From positions 124,001 through 188,000 of the forward strand of contig JBARXJ010000017.1 of NCBI GenBank assembly GCA_049647265.1: a DNA stretch of 64,000 nt, read 5' to 3'. Below, one piece after another: positions 1 through 8,048 of the stretch (positions are counted from its first letter, which is position 1; each line of letters opens with the position of its first letter). Origin of the DNA: JAAURB01 sp049647265. GTDB lineage: Bacteria > Cyanobacteriota > Cyanobacteriia > Cyanobacteriales > Microcoleaceae. The position numbers and the translations under genes were made by a program. Under the pieces are notes generated by a model. The model searched no databases. It had not been told where the DNA came from and was given only the letters and a program-made list of their open reading frames with translations.

Positions 1-2
1 CT

Positions 3-362
3 GCACCTGCCCCTGTCGGGCCTTATAATCAAGCTGTGGTGGCTAACGGCATGGTGTTTGTTGCCGGACAAATTTCAATTGATCCTCAGACGAATGAAGT
101 GGTACACCTGCAAGATGTTACCCAGCAAACCCAACAGGTGATGGCAAATTTAGAGGCGATTTTAAATTCAGCCGGGTCCGGTTGGGACAGGGTGGTCAAA
201 ACAACTATATTTTTGGCAGATTTAGCTGATTTTGCTACCGTTAACCAGGTTTATGCTGAATATTTTGATCCAGAAAATGCACCCGCCCGCGCCTGTGTAG
301 AGGTTTCTCGTTTACCGAAAGATGTCAAAGTCGAAATTGACTGTATCGCTACCGTGGCTTAA
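3..362 (+). CDS. ridA: RidA family enamine/imine deaminase, 5' truncated by window edge
   Basis: Hydrolyses reactive 2-aminoacrylate and related imines made by PLP enzymes to 2-ketoacids and ammonia, in the cytoplasm. The reading frame is open to the left edge and reads APAPVGPYNQAV before the first possible GTG at 36, which is the conserved RidA N-terminal block, so the gene starts outside the window. The C-terminal signature is complete: PARACVEVSRLPKDVKVEID holds the conserved Arg and Cys of the active site and the Glu close to the end. About 119 residues are visible of a family length near 128. The family call is secure; the substrate range is from family knowledge. Confidence 0.93.
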   Translation, partial: APAPVGPYNQAVVANGMVFVAGQISIDPQTNEVVHLQDVTQQTQQVMANLEAILNSAGSGWDRVVKTTIFLADLADFATVNQVYAEYFDPENAPARACVEVSRLPKDVKVEIDCIATVA

Positions 363-406
363 GGTAGATTAACAGTTACTAGACTTCGCCGCAGTTGTCT
401 CAGAAC

Positions 407-427
407 GGGAAAGGGGAAAGGGGAAAG
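407..427. repeat. Short tandem repeat, GGGAAAG x3
   Basis: Three perfect 7-bp copies (407-413, 414-420, 421-427) lie in the gap after ridA. Heptanucleotide short tandem repeats are common between genes of filamentous cyanobacteria. No function is implied. Confidence 0.85.
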
Positions 428-493
428 GGCAACAGTAATTAAGTGGGTAATAGGCACTATGTATTATGCGCTTAAAGTAGTTCTTCCCCCCTA

Positions 494-525
494 TTGCCGA
501 CTTGCCGACTTGCCGACTTGCCGAC
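494..525. repeat. Short tandem repeat, TTGCCGAC x4
   Basis: Four perfect 8-bp copies (494-501, 502-509, 510-517, 518-525) are bordered on both sides by a CCCCCTATTG-type sequence, just downstream of the SRPBCC gene. Copy number is likely to vary between strains. Confidence 0.9.
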
Positions 526-546
526 TTCCCCCTATTGTATATTGCT

Positions 547-1008
547 TCAAACAGCCTGAGAACTAACCTGACATTCGCGCTGGGTGATGAGGTGGCGATA
601 CCGAAACATATCTTCGAGTCGAGAGTCTACCCACCAACCGACGACTTGCTCCGCTAACCAGTCTCCGGGTAAACTATAGGCGATCGCATCGGTTAAACGA
701 GTTTTGCCATTTTCCTCGGTAAATTGATGGCGATGAACCCAGCTTGCCATCGGCCCTTGTTGCTGTTCGTCGGTAAATAGTTGATAGGGAATACATTCGG
801 TATGGATAGCCACCCAAGTTACGGGTAACGGGCCAAGCCAGATCTTAAATTCAGATACAGCCCCCACATCTAAACCACCTTGACGGCGAACAATTTCTAC
901 GGGTTGCCAGGGCGGGGTGAGGAGTTGCAGAATATCATCACGGGTATGAAAGTCCCAAACGGTTTCAACGGGGGCATCAATCAAAGAAGAATATCGAAAT
1001 TGCAGCAT
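547..1008 (-). CDS. SRPBCC family (START/polyketide-cyclase-like) protein
   Basis: A 153-residue protein of the SRPBCC helix-grip fold, which forms a deep hydrophobic pocket for lipophilic ligands. The N-terminus (FRYSSLIDAPVETVWDFHTR) is the typical first strand and helix of cyanobacterial SRPBCC proteins, and the C-terminal half (LTDAIAYSLPGDW, then a long terminal helix) fits the fold. There is no signal peptide, so it is probably cytoplasmic. It is divergent from the HEAT-repeat gene that starts at 1071, leaving a 62-bp shared promoter region. The ligand is unknown. Confidence 0.85.
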   Translation of the reverse strand: MLQFRYSSLIDAPVETVWDFHTRDDILQLLTPPWQPVEIVRRQGGLDVGAVSEFKIWLGPLPVTWVAIHTECIPYQLFTDEQQQGPMASWVHRHQFTEENGKTRLTDAIAYSLPGDWLAEQVVGWWVDSRLEDMFRYRHLITQRECQVSSQAV

Positions 1009-1070
1009 AAAGCCTTAAAATAAAATAGCCATGAGCAAACCATACAGTAAAATCTTCAAACTTTAAATCT

Positions 1071-2315
1071 ATGAGTGGTCAGTGGCAAGATGTGTCCGAT
1101 ACTAAATCTCAACCGTTGTTACAGCAAGCTTTAAATGATCTACAGTTTGGGGACTTTCAGCAACGGTGGGAAGCAACAAAGATTTTAAATAGAATTGGCG
1201 GGGCTGCTATTGAACCGTTAATTGCAATTTTAGAAGATGTCGAAGCTGACCCAGAAGTTCAATGGTTTGTTGCCCGTAGTTTGGGGCAGTTTGACACGAG
1301 TAATGTTATCACTGCATTAATTAATGGTTTACAACGAAGCAACCACACTGAGTCTGAGGAACAAACCGCTGTTAAACAAATGATTGCGCTGGCCTTAGGC
1401 AATTTAGGAAAATCAGCGATTGCGCCTTTAACTAATTTACTCAAAACAGAATCTTTACGCCTACTGGTCACTGAAGCATTAGCCCAAATTCGCCACGTTG
1501 AGACGATACCTGCTTTATTACAGGTTACGGATGATGAAGATCCTCAAGTTCGGGCGTTTGCCATAGAAGCCTTGGGGAGTTTTCATGATCCTCGAGTCCC
1601 GCCTGTGTTGTTAAACGCTTTACAGGATACCCATGCAGCGGTTCGTAAAGAAGCGGTGGCAGCCTTAGGGGTGCGTCGAGATTTACAAACGGAGCTGAAT
1701 TTGGTAGAACAGTTAAAACCGTTATTGTGGGATATCCGTCCAGAAGTGAGTCAACAAACTCAAATGGCTTTAGCCCGCTTAGGGACAGATAGGGCGGCAA
1801 CGGCATTGTTTGAACAAGTGCAAGCCACAATTACACCGATGTCGTTAAAACGAGATGGAGTCAGGGCGTTAGCTTGGATAGAAACCTCTGTATCGCTGAA
1901 TTATCTATCTGAAATCTTTCAACAAGCCCAGAGTTGGGATGCAGAAAAAACGGCTCAATTTCCCCTTTGTCAAGAGATCATTCGGATGTTAGGACGGGTG
2001 AATTCACCGCAGATCAAACCACTCGCCACTGAGATTTTAGTGGATTTACTTAATAGTTCGGAGGGTGCAGTACAATCAGTTCAAATTCAACAGTTAATCG
2101 CCTCAGCATTGGGTCAGTTAGGACAACCTCACGCCATTGATACTTTGATACAACTCTTATCGACTGCCAATATGGGGGTTCAACTCCATTGTATTGCTGC
2201 TTTAAAACAGCTTAATCCAGAATCAGCCCATGAACGATTAACTCATCTTTCCCGTCAAACGGATTTACCCTCATTACTTAAAAGTGGGATTGATGTTGCC
2301 TTATCTGAGTGGTAG
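1071..2315 (+). CDS. HEAT-repeat protein
   Basis: A 414-residue soluble protein made almost entirely of HEAT/PBS-lyase-type helical repeats, for example AIEPLIAILED, VQWFVARSLGQF, VRAFAIEALGSFHDPRVPPVLLNAL and AVRKEAVAALG, spaced about 30 residues apart. In cyanobacteria such proteins include bilin lyase-like chaperones and protein scaffolds. The sequence does not show which applies, and no phycobiliprotein genes are nearby. Its last 61 bp overlap the convergent transporter gene. Confidence 0.85.
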   Translation: MSGQWQDVSDTKSQPLLQQALNDLQFGDFQQRWEATKILNRIGGAAIEPLIAILEDVEADPEVQWFVARSLGQFDTSNVITALINGLQRSNHTESEEQTAVKQMIALALGNLGKSAIAPLTNLLKTESLRLLVTEALAQIRHVETIPALLQVTDDEDPQVRAFAIEALGSFHDPRVPPVLLNALQDTHAAVRKEAVAALGVRRDLQTELNLVEQLKPLLWDIRPEVSQQTQMALARLGTDRAATALFEQVQATITPMSLKRDGVRALAWIETSVSLNYLSEIFQQAQSWDAEKTAQFPLCQEIIRMLGRVNSPQIKPLATEILVDLLNSSEGAVQSVQIQQLIASALGQLGQPHAIDTLIQLLSTANMGVQLHCIAALKQLNPESAHERLTHLSRQTDLPSLLKSGIDVALSEW

Positions 2316-3652
2316 TCTTGGGTAATGTTTGAGGGATTTTCTACTGCATCCTCAACGCCATGAACCCATAACGAAGCCAGGAGTAAAGAACATCCACCTA
2401 ACACAACGGCTTGTAAATGAATTCCCCCGAGAAATCGTTCCATAATCCATCCTAAACCCAGGGCGATTATAATTTGAGGAATGACGATAAATGCATTGAA
2501 AATTCCCATATAAAATCCAATATTTTTCATCGGAATACTACTAGATAACATGGCATAAGGCAGAGACAAAATACTCGCCCAAGCAATACCAAAACAAATC
2601 ATTGGAATGAAAATTAGATATTGATTTTGAATCCAGGTTAATGAAATTAAGCCGCATCCCCCACAAAATAAACAAAAAGCATGAGTCAGTTGAGGGCTAG
2701 TCCAGGTGACGAGTCGAGGTAATATCCAGGCAAATAAAAAACAAGTTAAGTTATAAACGGCAATACAAATTCCTGCCCATTCTATGCCATCGGTATAACG
2801 CTGAGAATGTTGTCCAACGGCTCCGAAAATTTGATGAGCCACTGCCGGAGGGAAATAAAGAAACACACAAAACATTCCCATCCAAGTAAAAAACTGTACA
2901 ACAGCCAGTTGTTTCATTACTTTTGGTATTTGTTTAATTTGAATAAAAATTTCTGTGAATACTTTTAGTAAAGAAGTTGATTTTGTAGAATGATTGGGTT
3001 GAACGGTTTCAGGTTGGGGCGGGGTTTCTGGCGTTGTAATAACCGTCCAAATTACTGTTAATAGGAATAAAGCGGCTCCGATATAAAAAGATAATTTAAC
3101 CGTAAATGGAATAGTTGCAGAGTCTGAGATCGGGGGAGTTATGCCGAATAAATGACTAAAACACCAGGGGGCAATAGAAGCTACAACTGCCCCTAAACCG
3201 ATAAAAAAGCTCTGCATGGCAAATCCTTGGGTATGTTGTTTGATTGGCAATATATCGGCAACAAATGCCCGGAAGGGTTCCATACTAATGTTGATCGACG
3301 TATCTAAAATCCACAATAACCCGGCTGCCATCCACAATGTCGAAGAATTTGGCATAAGAATTAAAGCAATTGAACTTAGAATTGCTCCAACTAAAAAATA
3401 GGGTCGTCTTCGTCCTAAACGAGTCCAGGTGCGATCGCTAAAATAACCGACAATAGGCTGAGCAATTAATCCACTAATCGGAGCAGCTAACCATAAAATC
3501 GGAATTTGTTCTACATTTGCACCAAGATATTCATAAATAGCGCTGGTATTTGCCATCTGTAACGCCCAGCCAAATTGAATGCCAAAAAAGCCGACACTCA
3601 TATTCCAAATTTGCCAAAAGCTAAAAGTATTCTCCTGTTTTTGTAATGTCAT
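2255..3652 (-). CDS. MFS transporter, GPH/SLC45 sugar-cation symporter-like
   Basis: A 465-residue polytopic inner-membrane protein with about 12 hydrophobic segments. The loop SDRTWTRLGRRRPYF after the second or third helix matches the conserved cytoplasmic loop of the glycoside-pentoside-hexuronide and plant sucrose-transporter branch of the major facilitator superfamily, so a sugar-H+ or sugar-Na+ symporter is likely; the sugar is not known. The stop lies 61 bp inside the 3' end of the HEAT-repeat gene on the other strand, an unusually long convergent overlap that would give antisense mRNA ends. Confidence 0.85.
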   Translation of the reverse strand: MTLQKQENTFSFWQIWNMSVGFFGIQFGWALQMANTSAIYEYLGANVEQIPILWLAAPISGLIAQPIVGYFSDRTWTRLGRRRPYFLVGAILSSIALILMPNSSTLWMAAGLLWILDTSINISMEPFRAFVADILPIKQHTQGFAMQSFFIGLGAVVASIAPWCFSHLFGITPPISDSATIPFTVKLSFYIGAALFLLTVIWTVITTPETPPQPETVQPNHSTKSTSLLKVFTEIFIQIKQIPKVMKQLAVVQFFTWMGMFCVFLYFPPAVAHQIFGAVGQHSQRYTDGIEWAGICIAVYNLTCFLFAWILPRLVTWTSPQLTHAFCLFCGGCGLISLTWIQNQYLIFIPMICFGIAWASILSLPYAMLSSSIPMKNIGFYMGIFNAFIVIPQIIIALGLGWIMERFLGGIHLQAVVLGGCSLLLASLWVHGVEDAVENPSNITQDYHSDKATSIPLLSNEGKSV

Positions 3653-3690
3653 ATTTTAATAAAATTGCAATATTTCATTTGTGGTTTGTG

Positions 3691-3798
3691 AGGAGTTAGG
3701 AGTCAGGAGGAGCGCGAGGAAAGCGAGTCAGGAGTCAGAATTCAGTATTCAGTATTCAGAATTAAGGTAGGGACGCATTGCAATGCGCCCGCGATCGC
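3691..3798. repeat. Intergenic repeat cluster with a palindrome and a HIP1 site
   Basis: The gap holds repeated AGGAGTCAGG/GTCAGGAGTCAG motifs (3700-3738), a tandem ATTCAGT run (about 3739-3759), a perfect 14-bp palindrome CGCATTGCAATGCG (3774-3787) inside a GTAGGGACGCATTG context common in cyanobacterial intergenic repeats, and a HIP1 octamer at 3791. It looks like remnants of several dispersed repeat families. The palindrome could form a hairpin between two minus-strand genes. Confidence 0.7.
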
Positions 3799-3873
3799 TG
3801 TTTCGGTGTTCCCTGTTGCCTCATAAAAAAGATTTTCTAACAACTCAGAAGTATTGCTATAACTGTATTTAAC

Positions 3874-4815
3874 TTACAATTCTAAATCGCAAAATTCAGG
3901 TTTTAAATCTCGCTCCATTAAGGCTTGTACGGCTTCTTGGGGGGTATTTTTCCCATGAATTAAACGATAAACTTGACGGGCAATGGGTACAGGAATTGTT
4001 TCTTTATTGGCTAATTTAATCAGAACTTTTGTTGTATTGACCCCTTCAGCAGTTCCTTCTAATTCTTCTAAGACTTGTTCAAGAGATTTATCTTGTGCCA
4101 ATCCAAAACCGACTTGATAATTTCGAGATAAAGGACTATCACAAGTTGCCAGTAAATCCCCTAAACCGGATAAGCCAAAAAAGGTTTCAGCCGAAGCGCC
4201 TAAATGGGTTCCGACTCGAATCATTTCCGGTAAGGCACGGGTTAATAATGCGGCTTTAGCATTTGTTCCTAACTGCAAGCCATCACAAACTCCCGCAGCA
4301 ATTGCCATCACATTTTTTAACGTTCCGCCGAGTTCAGTTCCCACGGGGTCTTCATTCACATAAACCCGCAATAAATCGGAAGAAAAGACAGTTTGTACCG
4401 TTTCAGCAGCGGTAAGATTTGTACTCGAAACGGTTGTGGCGGCGGGTAATCCTTTTTGGATTTCTTTCGATAAATTTGGCCCCGATAAGACGACAACGGC
4501 ATGGTTAGGAAAAGCTTGTTGCCATATATAAGACGGAGTATGGGTGGTATCAGGATCTAAGCCTTTGGTGGAGGTGACGAGAATGGTTTGTTGAGAAAGG
4601 GTTAATTGCTGTAACTTTTCAATTGTAGGTCGTACTCCCTTCATCGAGACGGCCGAAACAATCACATCTGCATCTATAACGACAGATTCTAATGATTCTG
4701 GACTACTGCGCGACCACAGCCGAACCTGATTGGGATTACGACGTGCTAAGTTGCCTAAAGCTGACCCCCATACACCCGCACCTAAAACTGTTACAATTTG
4801 GGTTTGATCGCTCAC
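3874..4815 (-). CDS. gpsA: Glycerol-3-phosphate dehydrogenase [NAD(P)+]
   Basis: Reduces dihydroxyacetone phosphate to sn-glycerol 3-phosphate, the first step of membrane lipid synthesis, in the cytoplasm. The 313 residues show the N-terminal dinucleotide-binding motif GAGVWGSALG (about 12-21), the substrate-binding block LSGPNLSKEI (about 110), and the catalytic-lysine region ELGGTLKNVMAIAAGVCDG (about 160-180), with TRALPEMIRVG and SGLGDLLATC following. The start codon is GTG. The length is slightly shorter than E. coli GpsA but normal for cyanobacteria. Confidence 0.97.
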   Translation of the reverse strand: MSDQTQIVTVLGAGVWGSALGNLARRNPNQVRLWSRSSPESLESVVIDADVIVSAVSMKGVRPTIEKLQQLTLSQQTILVTSTKGLDPDTTHTPSYIWQQAFPNHAVVVLSGPNLSKEIQKGLPAATTVSSTNLTAAETVQTVFSSDLLRVYVNEDPVGTELGGTLKNVMAIAAGVCDGLQLGTNAKAALLTRALPEMIRVGTHLGASAETFFGLSGLGDLLATCDSPLSRNYQVGFGLAQDKSLEQVLEELEGTAEGVNTTKVLIKLANKETIPVPIARQVYRLIHGKNTPQEAVQALMERDLKPEFCDLEL

Positions 4816-5228
4816 AAGCTTTGCTCAAGTAACAACTATTCAATCCCTAAGCAGCATACCGTTAACCCGATTGCTACTTATGCGTCCTCATCCTATCAAA
4901 CAGCGCCTCACCGTAGCAAATGGATATTAGACTTCAGATTTCTATTCCCCGTTTCCTATCCCGATGAATGATATAAATCACAATATCCTGTAATCGTGAG
5001 TCACGTTGTGGCGATGTCAGAGGTTACTCATGCACGGTGAAATCTGTTACCAGTGATACCACCCAAACATCACGCAAACATCATCCCTGTATCACGGCAG
5101 CAGTAGAGAAAGTTTGAGAATATAACATTTACCGAAGAAAAAGCAACTATACTCCATTAATTTAGGGTGCAAAGTTTTACTGCAATCATTGCAGTTTCTC
5201 AAATTAAATCCAACTTTACGAGGAAACC
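4816..5228. other. 413-bp intergenic region between gpsA and the RTX gene
   Basis: Divergent promoter region for gpsA (minus) and the calcium-binding repeat gene (plus). A purine-rich GAGG sits at 5219-5223, just ahead of the ATG at 5229, as the likely ribosome binding site. The stretch 4990-5100 is richer in GC and has several TCACG words, but no coherent ORF, tRNA or clear hairpin was found. Confidence 0.6.
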
Positions 5229-6062
5229 ATGTCTAATCTGATCAACGGATTTTGTTTACTAACTGCTCAAAGTGATACTTTCACAATTACCCCAGATTTA
5301 CTGACCACTGCACCCAATGGTATTCTGGCTTTAGAAGGGGATGATCTCGTTACAGGTTCATCTGGAGACGATACGATTAACGGTAATCAAGGTAATGATA
5401 CCCTACAAGGAGCAAGCGGTGCAGACCGAATCTGGGGGGGGCAGGATTTAGATTTTCTCTCGGGTGATGGGGGAAATGACACGATTAATGGCAATAAAGG
5501 TAATGATATTATCTTGGGTGGAGATGGATCGGATTTGCTGCGCGGGGGTCAAGAAACCGATGCATTGACGGGTGAGTCCGGAGATGATTCTTTGTTTGGT
5601 GATAAAGGATCTGATTTTTTGGCTGGAGGTTTAGGTCAAGATTTATTTGTTGTTTCTATTCCGGATGATACGACTGAATTTGACGCTATTTTAGATTTTA
5701 ATATTACGGAAGGGGATCGAGTTGGACTACCGCCGAATTTAACCGAATCAGACTTACTTTTACAACCTGTTAATTTACCTGTCGATCAGGCTTTATTGAA
5801 TAATGTTATCAGCTTGGCGGCAACTCAGGGATTGAATATTACACCGGAATTAGTGAGTTTGGTTACCCCTGAAGTGATCCGACAAATTATTATAGATAAT
5901 ACAGGGGTTGATATCGATCCCGATGGCGATAATATCCTGACTGGAACATCTATAACGGTTGCATCTACAAATCAAACCATTGCACAGATTGTTAATGTTG
6001 TGCCAACAGATTTAAGTGCTGCGTTTATCACATTGTCTGAAGAACAGTTGTCTATCGGATAA
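5229..6062 (+). CDS. RTX (haemolysin-type) calcium-binding repeat protein
   Basis: A 277-residue acidic protein. Residues about 35-140 carry at least nine GGxGxDxLx-type nonapeptide repeats (GDDTINGNQGNDTLQG, GGNDTINGNKGNDIILGG, GSDFLAGG), which fold into a parallel beta roll when Ca2+ binds. RTX proteins are normally exported by type I secretion without an N-terminal signal, and none is seen here. The C-terminal half (about 145-277) has no repeats and includes DIDPDGDNILTGT. It lies 267 bp upstream of a TpsB gene, but lacks a two-partner-secretion domain, so it is not an obvious TpsB passenger. Function unknown; adhesion or cell-surface role possible. Confidence 0.85.
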   Translation: MSNLINGFCLLTAQSDTFTITPDLLTTAPNGILALEGDDLVTGSSGDDTINGNQGNDTLQGASGADRIWGGQDLDFLSGDGGNDTINGNKGNDIILGGDGSDLLRGGQETDALTGESGDDSLFGDKGSDFLAGGLGQDLFVVSIPDDTTEFDAILDFNITEGDRVGLPPNLTESDLLLQPVNLPVDQALLNNVISLAATQGLNITPELVSLVTPEVIRQIIIDNTGVDIDPDGDNILTGTSITVASTNQTIAQIVNVVPTDLSAAFITLSEEQLSIG

Positions 6063-6328
6063 GTTTTTCGATGAATTTTAATCCATTTATAGAGATATTA
6101 ATTTAGCCATATCTCTGACAGATACTTCATGTCTGATTATCACAAGTTTTCTTCATCCTCAAACGTCTTTCCGGGTGACTGTTTAATCTCAAAACAACTT
6201 GTAGTTTAACTTTTGGAAATATCATCAACTTACTATTTGAGTAAGCAGTATTTTCCTGAACTTAATCTCTTTTATGGGTTGTATTAAATAACTCACAAAA
6301 GAGTAAATATTAGTTGTCATCTAAGTTT

Positions 6329-8032
6329 ATGAAAATATATTTTCGGTGTTGTTACTTAACTCTATTCTTTTCTATATTTTATCTCAATCTATCTGAATAT
6401 GCTATAGCTCAATCTATTCCTCGACCCATTCTACCAGAAACCCAACCATTAGAAGAACCCGAACTTTTACCGCCACCGGAGGAATTATTACCGCCTTTAT
6501 CGCAGCCTCAAACTCCAGAAGAACCGATTTTAGATATTCCGGGAACGATTATAATTACTGAATTTAATTTTATCGGCAGTACAGTATTTACAGAAGAACA
6601 ATTACAAGCAATTTTAATAGATTATCTTAATCGTCCGATTTCGTTTACCGAGTTATTAGAAGCACAACAACGCATTACTCAATTTTATCAAGATAATGGT
6701 TATATTACTTCGGGTGCTATTCTTCCGCCTCAAGCATTAAATGCAGGAATGGTTACCATCGAAATTATAGAAGGGGAAGTAGAAGAACTTCAAATTAGCG
6801 GACTCGAAAGATTACAACCCGGTTATATTCGCAGTCGTTTAGAACAGGGAATTCAACCGCCTCTGAATCAAAATCAACTCTTAGAAACCTTACAACTTTT
6901 ACAACTAAATCCTTTAATTCAACGTCTCTCAGCAGAGTTATCAGCCGGGTCTGGTATCGGCAAAAGTAAACTCAGTATTCAACTTGAAGAAGCTAATACA
7001 ATGTCGGTTGAATTAATAGTAGATAATCAGCGTTCTCCCAGTGTTGGCAGTCTGCGCCGCCTGGTACAATTTAGCCATAATAATTTAACAGGATTTGGCG
7101 AGCGCCTGAATATTTCCTATTATAATACAGAAGGAAGTCATACCCTCGATAATGTTAGTTATACTTTACCAATTAATGCCAATAACGGCACATTAACGTT
7201 TACCCATCGTCGCACAGATAGTCAGATTATTGAAGATCCTTTTAATCAATTAGATATTGATTCTAATTCCCAAACTTACCAATTTTCTTATCGTCAGCCG
7301 CTTTATTTAACACCCCATACTGAATTTGCTATTGGAGTCAGTGCCGCAATTCAAGATACGGAAACTTTATTAGAAAACGAGCCTTTTCCTTTATCTTTAG
7401 GTGCAGATGATCGAGGTAAAATTCGGACTTCTGTGATTCGTTTATTTCAAGAATATAGCACTCGTTCGGCACAAGATGCATTAGCTATTCGCTCACAATT
7501 TTCTTTAGGAACAGGACTATTTAATGCGACAAAAAATAAGGATTTACCTGATAGTCGTTTTGTGGCTTGGCGAGGACAAATCCAATATTTACGATTATTA
7601 TCATCCAATATTATTTGGTTATTACGTTCGGATATACAATTAGCCCATCAATCTTTACTAGCGCAAGAACAGTTTAGTTTAGGCGGTGCATCAACGGTTC
7701 GGGGTTATCGTCAAGATACTTTATTAGGTGATAACGGTGTATTTTTATCGACTGAATTGCGTGTACCTATTGTTACGATTTCAGAGTGGAATATGATTGT
7801 TCAATTCGTTCCTTTTATAGATGGAGGGACTATTTGGAATCAAGAAAAAACAGAAAACAATTTACAGTCTAATAGTCTGCTTTCAACGGGTTTCGGTTTA
7901 AGATTACAAATTCAGGAAAATTTTAATGCTCAGCTTGAGTGGGGAATTCCATTGATTGAAATTGATAGTGAGGGTGAATCTTTACAAGAAAATGGTGTTC
8001 ATTTTTTGATTCAATATCGAATCACTTTTTAG
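6329..8032 (+). CDS. ShlB/FhaC/HecB-family outer-membrane transporter (TpsB)
   Basis: Outer-membrane component of two-partner secretion, which exports a large TpsA passenger. From the ATG at 6329, preferred over the TTG at 6314, it begins with a signal peptide (hydrophobic LTLFFSIFYLNL, cleavage near YAIAQS) and a proline/glutamate-rich linker. A POTRA_2 domain follows (about 65-150, ITEFNFIGSTVFTEEQL). The rest is a 16-strand beta barrel with the diagnostic VRGY motif (SGxS-type VRGYRQDTLLGDNG, about 455) and an aromatic C-terminus ending in F. No TpsA passenger with a haemagglutination domain is in the window. The next gene is only 16 bp away, so the two form an operon. Confidence 0.93.
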   Translation: MKIYFRCCYLTLFFSIFYLNLSEYAIAQSIPRPILPETQPLEEPELLPPPEELLPPLSQPQTPEEPILDIPGTIIITEFNFIGSTVFTEEQLQAILIDYLNRPISFTELLEAQQRITQFYQDNGYITSGAILPPQALNAGMVTIEIIEGEVEELQISGLERLQPGYIRSRLEQGIQPPLNQNQLLETLQLLQLNPLIQRLSAELSAGSGIGKSKLSIQLEEANTMSVELIVDNQRSPSVGSLRRLVQFSHNNLTGFGERLNISYYNTEGSHTLDNVSYTLPINANNGTLTFTHRRTDSQIIEDPFNQLDIDSNSQTYQFSYRQPLYLTPHTEFAIGVSAAIQDTETLLENEPFPLSLGADDRGKIRTSVIRLFQEYSTRSAQDALAIRSQFSLGTGLFNATKNKDLPDSRFVAWRGQIQYLRLLSSNIIWLLRSDIQLAHQSLLAQEQFSLGGASTVRGYRQDTLLGDNGVFLSTELRVPIVTISEWNMIVQFVPFIDGGTIWNQEKTENNLQSNSLLSTGFGLRLQIQENFNAQLEWGIPLIEIDSEGESLQENGVHFLIQYRITF

Positions 8033-8048
8033 ATAATCAATACAAATC

